A stretch of DNA of 64,000 nt from Frankia sp. QA3. GTDB taxonomy: Bacteria; Actinomycetota; Actinomycetes; Frankiales; Frankiaceae. Below the pieces are notes generated by a model, which did no database searches, had not been told where the DNA came from, and saw only the letters and a list, made by a program, of their open reading frames with translations. Where the stretch lies: positions 4,430,774-4,494,773 of the forward strand of contig NZ_CM001489.1 in assembly GCF_000262465.1 (NCBI RefSeq). The letters run 5' to 3'. Shown one piece after another: positions 25,455 to 41,995 of the stretch (its first letter is position 1; each line of letters starts with the position of its first letter). A program made the translations under genes and the position numbers.

Positions 25455-26648
25455 CTACTTGAGAACCTTCGTGACCTGGCCCGCACCGACGGTCCGGCCA
25501 CCCTCGCGGATGGCGAAGCGCAGACCCTCCTCCATGGCGATCGGCTGGATGAGCTCGACCGTCATCTCGGTGTTGTCGCCCGGCATGACCATCTCGGTGC
25601 CCTCGGGGAGGGTCACGACCCCGGTCACGTCGGTGGTGCGGAAGTAGAACTGCGGCCGGTAGTTCTTGAAGAACGGCGTGTGGCGGCCGCCCTCGTCCTT
25701 GTTCAGGATGTAGACGCGCGCCTCGAACACCGTGTGCGGGGTGATCGTCTTGGGCTTGACGATGACCTGGCCGCGCTCGACGTCCTCGCGCTTGATGCCG
25801 CGCAGGAGCAGGCCCACGTTGTCGCCGGCACGCCCCTCGTCGAGCAGCTTGCGGAACATCTCGACGCCGGTCACGGTCGTCGTGGTGGTCTCCGGCTTGA
25901 TGCCGACGATCTCCACGGTCTCGTTGACCTTGACGATTCCACGCTCGACGCGGCCGGTGACGACCGTGCCACGACCGGTGATCGTGAAGACGTCCTCGAT
26001 CGGCATGAGGAACGGCCGGTCGATGTCACGCTGCGGCTCGGGGATCGAGTCGTCGACCGCGGCCATGAGCTCGAGGAGCTTCGCGCCCCACTCCTTGTCA
26101 CCCTCCAGCGCCTTGAGCGCGGAGACGCGGATGACCGGGACGTCGTCACCCGGGAACTCGTACGAGCTGAGCAGCTCGCGAACCTCGAGCTCGACGAGCT
26201 CCAGGATCTCCTCGTCGTCGACCATGTCGGCCTTGTTCAGCGCGACGACGATGTAGGGCACGCCGACCTGGCGCGCGAGGAGCACGTGCTCCTTCGTCTG
26301 CGGCATCGGACCGTCGGTCGCGGACACCACCAGGATCGCCCCGTCCATCTGGGCGGCACCGGTGATCATGTTCTTGATGTAGTCCGCGTGCCCGGGGCAG
26401 TCGACGTGCGCGTAGTGCCGCTTGTCGGTCTGGTACTCGACGTGCGCGATCGAGATCGTGATACCGCGGGCCTTCTCCTCCGGCGCCTTGTCGATCTGGT
26501 CGAACGGCGTGAAGGGGTTGAGGTCCGGGTGCGCGTCGTGCAGGACCTTGGTGATCGCCGCGGTCAGCGTGGTCTTGCCATGGTCGATGTGACCGATGGT
26601 GCCGATATTGACGTGCGGCTTCGTCCGCTCGAACTTCTGCTTCGCCAC
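25455..26648 (-). CDS. tuf: Elongation factor Tu
   Basis: GTPase that delivers aminoacyl-tRNA. 397 residues from a GTG with TTGGAGGG upstream. G motifs GHIDHGKTT, RGITI, DCPGHADY and NKAD are intact; the C-terminal barrel ends REGGRTVGAGQVTKVLK. It follows fusA after 73 bases and is the only tuf copy in the window. Confidence 0.98.
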   Translation of the reverse strand: MAKQKFERTKPHVNIGTIGHIDHGKTTLTAAITKVLHDAHPDLNPFTPFDQIDKAPEEKARGITISIAHVEYQTDKRHYAHVDCPGHADYIKNMITGAAQMDGAILVVSATDGPMPQTKEHVLLARQVGVPYIVVALNKADMVDDEEILELVELEVRELLSSYEFPGDDVPVIRVSALKALEGDKEWGAKLLELMAAVDDSIPEPQRDIDRPFLMPIEDVFTITGRGTVVTGRVERGIVKVNETVEIVGIKPETTTTTVTGVEMFRKLLDEGRAGDNVGLLLRGIKREDVERGQVIVKPKTITPHTVFEARVYILNKDEGGRHTPFFKNYRPQFYFRTTDVTGVVTLPEGTEMVMPGDNTEMTVELIQPIAMEEGLRFAIREGGRTVGAGQVTKVLK

Positions 26649-26721
26649 GGGTGTCCCTCCAAGGACGGGTGGTGTCGTGCTGTGTAGTCAGGTGGAGGAG
26701 GTGCTCACGCCACGAGGGCGG

Positions 26722-28818
26722 TCACTCCCCCCTCGCCTTGGCGATGATCTCCTTGGCGACGTTCGCGGGAACCTCGGCGTAGGAGTCGAACTGCATCGAG
26801 TAGCTGGCCCGGCCGGACGTCTTGGACCGCAGGTCACCGACGTAGCCGAACATCTCCGACAGTGGCACCTGCGCCCGCACGATCCGGGAACCGCCGCGCT
26901 CCTCCATCGCCTGGATCTGCCCGCGGCGGGAGTTCAGGTCGCCGATGACGTCCCCCATGTGGTCCTCGGGGGTGGTCACCTCGACGGCCATCAGCGGCTC
27001 GAGGAGCACGGGATCGGCCTTGCGGGCCGCGTCCTTGAACGCCATCGAACCGGCGATCTTGAAGGCGAGCTCGGACGAGTCCACGTCGTGGAACTGACCG
27101 TCCAGGAGGGTGACCTTGACATCGACCAGCGGGTAGCCGGCGAGCACGCCGAACTCCATGGCCTCCTGGCAGCCGGCGTCCACCGACGGGATGTACTCCC
27201 GGGGGATGCGGCCGCCGGTGACCTTGTTCTCGAACTCGTAGCCGCCGCCGTCGCCGCCGGAGGGCTCCAGGTTGATGATCACCCGGGCGTACTGACCGGA
27301 CCCACCCGTCTGCTTCTTGTGGGTGTAGTCGACCTTCTCCACCTTGCGGCGGATCGTCTCCCGGTAGGCCACCTGCGGCTTGCCGACGTTCGCCTCGACG
27401 CCGAACTCGCGGCGCATCCGGTCGACCAGCACGTCGAGGTGCAGCTCGCCCATGCCAGCGATGATCGTCTGCCCGGTCTCCTCGTCGGTACGGACCTGGA
27501 AGGTCGGGTCCTCCTCGGCGAGCCGCTGGATGGCGGTGCCCAGCTTCTGCTGGTCGGCCTTCGTCTTCGGCTCGATCGCGACGTGGATGACCGGCGCCGG
27601 GAACGTCATCGACTCCAGAATCACCGGCGCGTTCGGGTCGCAGAGCGTGTCACCGGTGGTGGTGTTCTTCAGCCCCACCACGGCGACGATCTGCCCCGCA
27701 CCGACGCCGTCCCGGTCCTCCCGGTGGTTGGCGTGCATCTGCAGGATGCGCCCGATGCGCTCCTTGCGGTCCTTCGTCGAGTTCAGCACCGGCGAACCGC
27801 CGGTCAACTTGCCGGAGTACACCCGGATGTAGGTCAGCTTGCCGACGTACGGGTCACTCATGATCTTGAAGGCAAGCGCCGAGAACGGCTCGTCCTCGCT
27901 GGGCTCCCGGCGGACCTCGGTCTCCTCGTCGTTGACGGAGTGACCGACGGTGGCGCCGATGTCCAGCGGGTTCGGCAGGAAGTCGACGACCGCGTCGAGC
28001 ATGGGCTGAACGCCCTTGTTCTTGAACGCGGAGCCGCACAGCACCGGATTGATCTTGCTGGCGAGGGTACCGCGCCGCAGGCCGGCGACGAGCTGCTCCT
28101 CGGAGGGCTCCTCACCCTCGAGGTAGAGCTCCATGAGCTCGTCGTCGTTCTCCGCGACCGTCTCCAGGAGCTTGTCGCGCCATTCCTGCGCGGCCTCGAG
28201 GTGATCGCGCGGGATGTCGACGGTCTCGTAGGAGGCGCCCTTGTCCTCGGACTGCCAGAGGAGGCCCTTCATCCGGATCAGGTCGATGACGCCGCGGAAG
28301 TCGGCCTCGACGCCCCAGGGGAGCTGGATGACGGCCGGAGTCGCGTCGAGCCGCTCGACCATCATGTCCACGCAGCGGTGGAACTCCGCGCCGACCCGGT
28401 CCATCTTGTTGACGAAGGCGATCCGCGGCACGTTGTACCGGTCGGCCTGCTTCCAGACCGTCTCGCTCTGCGGCTCGACGCCGGCGACGGCGTCGAACAC
28501 CGCCACGGCGCCGTCGAGGACGCGCAGCGACCGCTCGACCTCGACGGTGAAGTCGACGTGGCCGGGCGTGTCGATGATGTTGATGGTGTGGTCGCGCCAG
28601 ATACAGGTGGTGGCCGCGGAGGTGATGGTGATCCCCCGCTCCTGCTCCTGCTCCATCCAGTCCATCGTGGCGCCGCCCTCGTGGACCTCACCGATCTTGT
28701 AGTTCACACCGGTGTAGAAGAGGATGCGCTCGGTCGTGGTGGTCTTGCCCGCGTCGATGTGGGCCATGATCCCGATGTTGCGGGTACTGGCCAGCGAGGA
28801 ACGTACGTCAGATGGCAT
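26722..28818 (-). CDS. fusA: Elongation factor G
   Basis: Translocation GTPase. 698 residues, MPSDVRSSLASTRNIGIMAH; P-loop AHIDAGKTTT, switch segment ERGITITSAATT, DTPGHVDF and NKMD. Domain IV has GGSGQYARVIINLEP. The gene is in the rpsL-rpsG-fusA-tuf str order, 6 bases after rpsG. Confidence 0.98.
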   Translation of the reverse strand: MPSDVRSSLASTRNIGIMAHIDAGKTTTTERILFYTGVNYKIGEVHEGGATMDWMEQEQERGITITSAATTCIWRDHTINIIDTPGHVDFTVEVERSLRVLDGAVAVFDAVAGVEPQSETVWKQADRYNVPRIAFVNKMDRVGAEFHRCVDMMVERLDATPAVIQLPWGVEADFRGVIDLIRMKGLLWQSEDKGASYETVDIPRDHLEAAQEWRDKLLETVAENDDELMELYLEGEEPSEEQLVAGLRRGTLASKINPVLCGSAFKNKGVQPMLDAVVDFLPNPLDIGATVGHSVNDEETEVRREPSEDEPFSALAFKIMSDPYVGKLTYIRVYSGKLTGGSPVLNSTKDRKERIGRILQMHANHREDRDGVGAGQIVAVVGLKNTTTGDTLCDPNAPVILESMTFPAPVIHVAIEPKTKADQQKLGTAIQRLAEEDPTFQVRTDEETGQTIIAGMGELHLDVLVDRMRREFGVEANVGKPQVAYRETIRRKVEKVDYTHKKQTGGSGQYARVIINLEPSGGDGGGYEFENKVTGGRIPREYIPSVDAGCQEAMEFGVLAGYPLVDVKVTLLDGQFHDVDSSELAFKIAGSMAFKDAARKADPVLLEPLMAVEVTTPEDHMGDVIGDLNSRRGQIQAMEERGGSRIVRAQVPLSEMFGYVGDLRSKTSGRASYSMQFDSYAEVPANVAKEIIAKARGE

Positions 28819-28824
28819 GTCGAG

Positions 28825-29295
28825 CTACCAGCGGTAGTGGGCGAAGGCCTTGTTGGACTCCGCCATCTTGTGGGTGTCCTCCCGGCGCTTCACGCTCGCG
28901 CCGAGGCCGTTGCTCGCGTCGATGAGCTCGTTCATCAGCCGCTCGGTCATCGTCTTCTCGCGACGAGCCCGGGAGTAGCCGACGATCCAGCGCAGCGCGA
29001 GGGTCGTGCTGCGACCGGCGCGGACCTCGACCGGCACCTGGTAGGTGGCGCCACCTACCCGGCGGCTGCGCACCTCCAGGGTGGGCTTGACGTTGTCGAG
29101 CGCCCGCTTGAGCGTGACGACCGGGTCGTTGCCGGTCTTGTTCTTCGCGCCCTCCAGCGCGCCGTACACGATGCGCTCCGCGACCGACTTCTTGCCGCTC
29201 AGCAGCACCTTGTTCACCAGCGCGGTCACCAGGGGTGACCCGTACACCGGGTCGACCACGACGGCGTGCTTGGGCGCGGGCCCCTTGCGCGGCAT
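28825..29295 (-). CDS. rpsG: 30S ribosomal protein S7
   Basis: Head assembly initiator. 156 residues, MPRKGPAPKHAVVVDPVYGS and QVPVEVRAGRSTTLALRWIV. ATG shares a base with the rpsL stop (TGATG). Confidence 0.98.
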   Translation of the reverse strand: MPRKGPAPKHAVVVDPVYGSPLVTALVNKVLLSGKKSVAERIVYGALEGAKNKTGNDPVVTLKRALDNVKPTLEVRSRRVGGATYQVPVEVRAGRSTTLALRWIVGYSRARREKTMTERLMNELIDASNGLGASVKRREDTHKMAESNKAFAHYRW

Positions 29296-29669
29296 CAGCC
29301 CTTCTCCTTCTTCGCGCCGTAGCGGCTACGAGCCTGCTTGCGGTTACGGACGCCCTGCGTGTCGAGAGCGCCTCGGACGATCTTGTAACGAACGCCCGGA
29401 AGGTCCTTCACACGACCGCCACGAACCAGGACGATCGAGTGCTCCTGCAGGTTGTGGCCGACGCCGGGAATGTAGGCGGTGACCTCGATCCCGCTGTTCA
29501 GCCGGACACGCGCGACCTTGCGCAGCGCCGAGTTCGGCTTCTTCGGGGTGGTCGTGTAGACGCGGGTGCACACGCCACGACGCTGAGGGCTCCCCTTGAG
29601 TGCCGGGGTCTTGGTCTTCTCGACCTTGTCCTGCCGGCCCTTGCGGACCAGCTGCTGGATCGTGGGCAA
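29295..29669 (-). CDS. rpsL: 30S ribosomal protein S12
   Basis: Decoding-centre protein. TTG at 29669 (LPTIQQLVRKGRQDK) gives 124 residues, the normal length; a longer frame begins at 29714 without family sequence. Lysines in TTPKKPNSAL and GRVKDLPGVRYK, where streptomycin-resistance changes occur in other bacteria, are wild type. First gene of the str operon. Confidence 0.96.
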   Translation of the reverse strand: MPTIQQLVRKGRQDKVEKTKTPALKGSPQRRGVCTRVYTTTPKKPNSALRKVARVRLNSGIEVTAYIPGVGHNLQEHSIVLVRGGRVKDLPGVRYKIVRGALDTQGVRNRKQARSRYGAKKEKG

Positions 29670-30465
29670 CGCCGCTCCCGTTCCTGTGACGCCTCGTCGT
29701 ACTGCCTTGGGCAACCAGACCGGTACGCCGGCCTACCTGCTAACTCTTGCGAATCGCACCCGAGCCACCGCGGTGGCCTCGACCGGCATCTCCGACCCAC
29801 GCGGTCGGGCGTGTCGCGCCGTTTCGCCCGAGGAGGATCGTGAATTCGGCTGATCCAACTGCGGTGGACAGCGCGCCAGCCCGCCCGGCCGCTTCGCGGA
29901 ACCGAGCCCGACAGTCGCCGACGGACACCCAGGCGGTGACTTTACGTCAACCTGCCAGGCACCACGGCGCCACATCGAAGTGCAAGACGCGCGCCGGAGC
30001 CACGTGGACTCCGGCCACAGGAACCAACAGTACTCCACGGCCGCGTCACGTGTCGAACGGGGTATCGGACGACGTCCGACGCAGACACCGCGGCCCCACA
30101 AACCCACGACCTCGACCGCATCGGAGCCAACCGAGCCCGCTCCCGACGAATTTCGCCCTCGCGCGACCACGGCCCGCCCATGGGCACCGACCACCACCGG
30201 CGGCGCCCGGCGGGCATCCGCCGACTCGTCGAGACACGGCCCGGTCGCCGCCACGCCCGGACCTCGCATAGTCCGGGAACCGCCGGCCCGCGTCGGACCG
30301 GCTCACCGGAGCCGACAATCCACTACCCGCACGACGGGGCGGCCGGACTCCGGCATCTTCACCGAAGGCAGCGGGCCGAGCACCGGGGCCCGCGGACCTC
30401 CGCGGCCCTGGTCCTGGCACGCTGTACGAGACAGCACGATACCGGCATCGGAGGTCCACGAGGAC
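29670..30465. other. Long divergent spacer between rpsL and the Mug-type gene
   Basis: No convincing gene. On the minus strand TTGACG (29954-29949 region) could be a -35 for rpsL, but no good -10 follows at normal spacing. A hairpin, TCGGAC/GTCCGA at 30065-30079 inside outer arms GTGTC/GACAC, is visible. Open frames on both strands here have no family sequence. Confidence 0.4.
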
Positions 30466-31128
30466 ATGTTTGACGCAGTTGGCGGGCAGCCGCCGGCAGC
30501 CCAACCCAGTTCTGCAGTCCCACCCAGTTCTGCAGTCCCATCCGACTCCGCGGCTCCCGGTGACTCCGGTGCCGGCCGGCGCCGGCCGACCCGCGCCGAG
30601 CTGCTCGCCGCCTACGACACCGCGGTCCCCGACCTCGTCGCCCCGCGGACCACCGTGCTGCTGTGCGGGATCAACCCGTCCCTGGAGTCCGGGGCGACCG
30701 GCTTCCACTTCGGCACGCCGAGCAACCGGCTGTGGCCGGTCCTGCACCTCGCCGGCTTCACCCCGCGCCGGCTGCACCCCAGCGAGACCGGGGAGCTGAC
30801 CAGCCGCGGCATCAGCATCACCAACCTGGTCAACCGGTCCACCGCCCGCGCCGATGAGATCAGCGACGACGAGGTGCGGGCCGGCGTCACCCGGCTCACC
30901 GAGCTCGTCGAGCGGATCTCGCCGCGCTGGGTGGCCTTCCTCGGCCTGGCCGCCTACCGCGTCGGCTTCGGCCGGCGCCGTGCGCAGGTCGGTCGGCAGC
31001 CGGAGACCCTGGGCCCGGCCGGCATCTGGCTGCTGCCCAACCCGAGCGGTCTGAACGCGCACTACCAGCTGCCCGACCTGGTCCGGGTGTACGGCGAGCT
31101 GCGCGAGGCGGCCTACCCCGACGGGTGA
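30466..31128 (+). CDS. Mug-type G:T/U mismatch-specific DNA glycosylase
   Basis: Base-excision repair enzyme of the uracil-DNA glycosylase superfamily. 220 residues; the first 45 are Ala/Pro/Ser-rich and poorly conserved. The catalytic motif LLCGINPSLESGATGFHFGT and the second active-site motif LLPNPSGLNAHYQ match the Mug family. SNRLWPVLHLAGF is a further block. ATG at 30466 has GGAGG 11 bases upstream; an in-frame extension to 29980 is unlikely. Converges with the pseudouridine synthase gene. Confidence 0.88.
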   Translation: MFDAVGGQPPAAQPSSAVPPSSAVPSDSAAPGDSGAGRRRPTRAELLAAYDTAVPDLVAPRTTVLLCGINPSLESGATGFHFGTPSNRLWPVLHLAGFTPRRLHPSETGELTSRGISITNLVNRSTARADEISDDEVRAGVTRLTELVERISPRWVAFLGLAAYRVGFGRRRAQVGRQPETLGPAGIWLLPNPSGLNAHYQLPDLVRVYGELREAAYPDG

Positions 31129-31153
31129 TCGCGACCGGGATCACCGGCCCGGC

Positions 31154-31999
31154 TCAACGCCGGGCGTGCTCCAGCGGGTCGGTGGGGATGCCGTCGGGCA
31201 GACGGTCGGCGAGGGGGGCGAGGAAGTCCGCTCCGACCGGCGCCTCGACCTCGACGCGCGAACCGCCGGCCCAGGCGGCGTCGAAGGCGAGCCGCCAGGA
31301 ATGCAGGAAGGTGCGGGTCACGGGCGCCCGGTCGAACAGGGGATCGCCCTCGATGGGATGACCGATCCAGGCCAGGTGCACCCGGATCTGGTGACGCCGC
31401 CCGGTCTGCGGCGTCGCCGCGAGCAGGGTGTGTTCGCCGCCCTCCCAGACCCGGGCGATCGTCGTGACCGAGGGATAGGTCCGCACGTGGCCGAAGACCG
31501 CACCAGGCGGGACGGACCAGTGCCTCCCGTCCGGCGCCTCACCGGACGCGAGCAGGTCGCCGGATGGGAGCAGGTCGCCGGGACGGCGGCGCGAGGCGGT
31601 GATGTCGGCCCGGTTCGCGGCCACCCGGACCCGGTTCTTGCGGCCCACGCTCAGCGGCAGATCGATGGTCCCCGCCGCGGGCAGGCCGCGGGTGCGGGTC
31701 AGCGCGAGATAGCGCTTGCCGACCGTGCGCCGCTGGAACTGCCTGGTCAGGTCGCCGTGGAAGCGCAGCTCCTTGGCGAACAGCACGACTCCCGACGTGA
31801 CCTTGTCGATCCGGTGCACGGGGAACAGCTCCTCGCCGGCGTCGGCAGCGAGCCGGACGAGGTCGGTGTCGTGCCGCTCCCCCATGACCGAGATGCCGGC
31901 GGGCTTGTCGAGCACGAGGACGGCGTCGTCCTCGTAGATCGTGTGCACGCGCCGGATCTCGGCCCAGTCGGCCACGAGGCCCCCCAACTCATCGATCAC
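31154..31999 (-). CDS. RluA-family pseudouridine synthase
   Basis: Isomerises uridine in rRNA or tRNA; the target cannot be read from sequence. 281 residues with VLVLDKPAGISVMG and the catalytic motif HRIDKVTSGVVLFAK (Asp65), and the later RRHQIRVHLAWIGHPIEGDPL. There is no S4 domain in front. The frame opens at a GTG with a weak binding site. It is 25 bases from the end of the convergent Mug-type gene. Confidence 0.9.
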   Translation of the reverse strand: MIDELGGLVADWAEIRRVHTIYEDDAVLVLDKPAGISVMGERHDTDLVRLAADAGEELFPVHRIDKVTSGVVLFAKELRFHGDLTRQFQRRTVGKRYLALTRTRGLPAAGTIDLPLSVGRKNRVRVAANRADITASRRRPGDLLPSGDLLASGEAPDGRHWSVPPGAVFGHVRTYPSVTTIARVWEGGEHTLLAATPQTGRRHQIRVHLAWIGHPIEGDPLFDRAPVTRTFLHSWRLAFDAAWAGGSRVEVEAPVGADFLAPLADRLPDGIPTDPLEHARR

Positions 32000-32027
32000 T
32001 CGGCATCAACCCGGCCCGTCCCGACTT

Positions 32028-32080
32028 CCTTGCCTTTCCAGAGGCCTTCTCGCCCGAAACATCCCTCTGGAAAGGCCAGG
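32028..32080. repeat. 53-nt hairpin element, copy 1
   Basis: Arms at 32028-32044 and 32064-32080 pair at 16 of 17 positions around a 19-base loop. The element matches the one at 41996-42048 in reverse orientation, with identical arm and loop lengths. The central pairs differ in a compensated way (CAGAGG/CCTCTG here, CACAGG/CCTGTG there). Confidence 0.75.
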
Positions 32081-32118
32081 AACCGGCGAGGACGCGGCAA
32101 GGAACCGGGCGTGGAACG

Positions 32119-32162
32119 CCGCCGGCCCGGTGTCCCCGGACAGGGGGGCACCGGGCCGGCGG
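32119..32162 (-). terminator. Terminator hairpin after rpoC
   Basis: CCGCCGGCCCGGTG (32119-32132) pairs perfectly with 32149-32162; the loop can fold further (TGTCCCC/GGGG). It starts 18 bases after the rpoC stop. Confidence 0.7.
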
Positions 32163-32180
32163 GATCGGCTCAGGGCAGGG

Positions 32181-36071
<3,891 letters not shown>

Positions 36072-36122
36072 GACTGTCGCCTGCTCTCTCTTTCTCGGTC
36101 GGGACGCTGGAGTCGGATGGAC

Positions 36123-36171
36123 CGCCGGGGGCCCGCCGCCCGGTCAGGGCGGGTGGGCCGGGCCCCCGGCG
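36123..36171 (-). terminator. Hairpin between rpoB and rpoC
   Basis: CGCCGGGGGCCCG (36123-36135) pairs exactly with 36159-36171, and the loop contains a second pairing, CCGCCC/GGGCGG. It starts five bases after the rpoB stop. Since rpoC has no other obvious promoter it is more likely a processing or partial-attenuation site than a full stop. Confidence 0.5.
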
Positions 36172-36176
36172 CCCGC

Positions 36177-39602
<3,426 letters not shown>

Positions 39603-40195
39603 GGTGGTCCTTCCGGGTGGCCTGATCGTCGGGCTGGCGTCGCGGACGTCAAGGATCCGTCGGGGGGGTGGTCAGGTGATCAGTGTCTCGCTACGGTTGT
39701 CGGGAACAGCGGCGGGGGGTGCCCCGCCGGTGAGAGGATGACCGCGAGGCGCACAGGTGCGGCGGCGCCGGGCATCCCGGCGGCCGGTCGCGCGGCCGGA
39801 GTCGGCCCTCGTCCCGCAGCGGGTCCGTCGGTCCGGAGTCCGTCGGTCCGCGGAACCGCAGATATCCATCGCGGCAGGCGTTCGGCTGACTGCGGGCACG
39901 CCAAAGCGCCGTCGCGGCGCAAGCGCGCGGCAACGCCGGTGTCCGCTGAGAACAACGGGTCGGTGCACGGGCAAAGGTCTGCTCGGAGTCCTCGGTGTGG
40001 CTGCCATACAGCCGTGCCACGCACCAGCACGGCCAGCGCGCCTTCACGTCGAACCGGAACCCGCCGCGGGCGCGGCACCGACGACATGGTCGGGACCGCC
40101 CAGCGGCGCGTACCGGACCCCCACAGAGAGCCCGACCTCACCGGAGATCCGGTGTCGGCGGAGCCGATGCGACGAAAAGGGCAGCGCAAACTAGC
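39603..40195 (-). other. Long rpoB 5' leader without a gene
   Basis: About 590 bases between the predicted rpoB transcription start and its TTG. Several long open frames on both strands exist, but none has a family match or a good start, as expected by chance at this GC content. Confidence 0.5.
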
Positions 40196-40224
40196 AGTGT
40201 AGCCGAAGGGCACACCGCTGGCAA
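40196..40224 (-). promoter_or_regulatory. Candidate rpoBC promoter
   Basis: Minus strand TTGCCA (40224-40219), exactly 17 bases, TACACT (40201-40196), then GCTAGTTTGCGCTGCCC. It is the best sigma-70-like site in the window and lies after the rplL terminator, so rpoBC can be expressed apart from rplJL. Confidence 0.65.
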
Positions 40225-40412
40225 GGACCTGCGTGGCAGGACCACGCGGGGAGAACGTAGCGCACCGCATCTGCTTCCCGACGAGGGTTCGCGACATGAT
40301 GGAACTCCGATCTACAGAGGTCGTCAACCCCCTTCGGAAAACGTCACGAACGACCCGACCTGCTCATCCGCTTACGTAGCAGCGTGTCTGGGCGTTTCGG
40401 GCGCACAGACGC

Positions 40413-40449
40413 CGCGTGCCGGGACACCTCGGAGGTGCCCCGGCACGCG
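40413..40449 (-). terminator. Terminator hairpin after rplL
   Basis: CGCGTGCCGGG (40413-40423) pairs perfectly with 40439-40449; after one mismatch CACCT pairs with AGGTG around CGG. It is 88 bases after the rplL stop and separates rplJL from rpoBC. Confidence 0.7.
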
Positions 40450-40537
40450 GGATGCGCCGCGGCCGCGTCGAGCGGCCGCACCGGCCCGCGGCGGCAAGCC
40501 AGACGCCGCCGGGACCGGACCCGAAAGACGGGCGGTG

Positions 40538-40930
40538 TTACTTGACGGTGACCGACGCGCCGGCGCCCTCGAGGGCCGCCTTGGCCTTGTCCGCGGCCTC
40601 CTTGGCAACCTTCTCCAGGACAGGCTTGGGCGCCCCGTCGACGAGGTCCTTGGCCTCCTTGAGCCCGAGGCTGGTCAGCGCCCGGACCTCCTTGATGACC
40701 TGGATCTTCTTGTCGCCGACGGACTCGAGGATGACGTCGAACTCGTCCTGCTCCTCGGCGGCCGGGGCCTCGCCGCCCGCGCCACCGGCGGCCGGCGCCG
40801 CGGCCACGGCGACGGGCGCCGCGGCGGTCACGCCGAAGGTCTCCTCGAACTGCTTCACGAACTCCGAGAGCTCCAGCAGGGTCAGTTCCTTGAACGCGTC
40901 GAGCAGCTCTTCGGTCGACAGCTTCGCCAT
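40538..40930 (-). CDS. rplL: 50S ribosomal protein L7/L12
   Basis: Stalk protein that recruits translational GTPases. 130 residues: N-terminal dimer domain [20 protein letters not shown], Ala/Gly-rich hinge (residues about 35-60), and the factor-binding domain [20 protein letters not shown] to [12 protein letters not shown]. Confidence 0.98.
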
Positions 40931-41103
40931 GATGGCGTTTCCTTCCTCGTCAGGGGCGATGATCTCGGCCGGCCGGATGGGCGACCGGTGATCGGGGTGG
41001 CTCGTGGGTGGTGCCGGCTGGGCGCGTGCCGGCCCGGCCGGGGCAGGGTGCCCCGTGGGTGGCGGCGGCCGGTCCGGCCACCGTCATCCCGCGGGACGGG
41101 CGG

Positions 41104-41685
41104 TTACTCTGCGGGGGCCTCGGCCGCCTCGGCGGCGGGTGCCTCGGCGGCGGGTGCCTCGGCGCCGGGCTGGCTCGCCCGCTGCTCGCGCAGCGCCTCG
41201 GCCAGCCGGGCGACCTGCGACAGCGGGGCGGCGAACAGGCCGACGGCGCCGGCCAGCGACCCCTTCATCGCGCCGGCGAGCTTCGCCAGCAGGACCTCGC
41301 GGGACTCCAGATCCGCAAGCTTGCGGATCTCGTCGGCCGTCATCGCCTTGCCCTCGACGACGCCGCCCTTGACCACGAGGGCCGGGTTGGCGCGGGCGAA
41401 GTCACGCAGGCCCTTGGCCGCCTCGACCGGGTCGCCGGTGACGAAGGCGACGGCGGTCGGGCCGACGAACAGGTCGTCGATCCCGGTGACGCCGGCCTGC
41501 TCCGCAGCAATCTTGGTCAGCGTGTTCTTGACCACCGCGTAGCGCGCGCCCTCGCCGAGGGTGCGCCGCAGCTCGGTGAGCTGGCTCACCGTCAGACCGC
41601 GGTACTCCGTGAGGACCGCGGCGGTCGCGCCACGGAACTCCTCGGCGATCTCCGCCACCGCGGCGGTCTTCTCAGGTTTCGCCAT
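41104..41685 (-). CDS. rplJ: 50S ribosomal protein L10
   Basis: Stalk base that binds L7/L12 dimers. 193 residues, MAKPEKTAAVAEIAEEFRGA, LTEYRGLTVSQLTELRRTL; the helical C-terminus binding L12 is followed by an Ala/Glu-rich EAPAAEAPAAEAAEAPAE tail. 173 bases before rplL. L10 autoregulation through the leader is known in other bacteria; the 41686-41995 leader was not resolved into that fold. Confidence 0.97.
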   Translation of the reverse strand: MAKPEKTAAVAEIAEEFRGATAAVLTEYRGLTVSQLTELRRTLGEGARYAVVKNTLTKIAAEQAGVTGIDDLFVGPTAVAFVTGDPVEAAKGLRDFARANPALVVKGGVVEGKAMTADEIRKLADLESREVLLAKLAGAMKGSLAGAVGLFAAPLSQVARLAEALREQRASQPGAEAPAAEAPAAEAAEAPAE

Positions 41686-41965
41686 GGGGCTCCTTCGGGG
41701 TGTCGGCCGGTCATCCGTTCAACCCCGGGAGACGACGAACGCCCCGGCGCAGGCGCACGGGGCGTGAAGAGCGACATCGGCGGGGAGGACGGCGCACCGG
41801 CGCCGACCGCCTCGGAGCTGGCGCGGTCCTTGCTTCCGTCACCTGCGCGGGCCGCCCGGGGAAGTTCGGGCCTTCGGCCGTCGCTCGGCCCGGGCGAGGA
41901 AACGGATCCCCCACCTGGGCGACGACGGCGACCAGCGGTCTTCGGTGTGAAACGTGTTCGTACGA

Positions 41966-41971
41966 AGTGTA
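41966..41971 (-). promoter_or_regulatory. Candidate -10 of rplJ-rplL next to a palindrome
   Basis: Minus strand TACACT, with only a weak -35. The perfect palindrome TTCGTACGAA (41957-41966) lies immediately downstream, where an operator or start-site element could be. The leader to rplJ would be about 275 bases. Confidence 0.35.
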
Positions 41972-41995
41972 CGCGACGATCTCGCGTCCACGATT

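Noticed and set aside
26596..29238. 880-residue plus-strand frame over fusA and rpsG
   Set aside because: Antisense shadow of fusA; no start signal and no family.
29940..29960. rpsL promoter from TTGACG
   Set aside because: No -10-like hexamer at 16 to 19 bases; kept only as a remark.
29980..30465. N-terminal extension of the Mug-type gene
   Set aside because: Low-complexity sequence with no conservation; the ATG at 30466 has a better ribosome binding site.
30466..31128. Possible family 4/5 uracil-DNA glycosylase
   Set aside because: No Cys ligands for an iron-sulfur cluster; GINPS and NPSGLNAHY fit the Mug family better.
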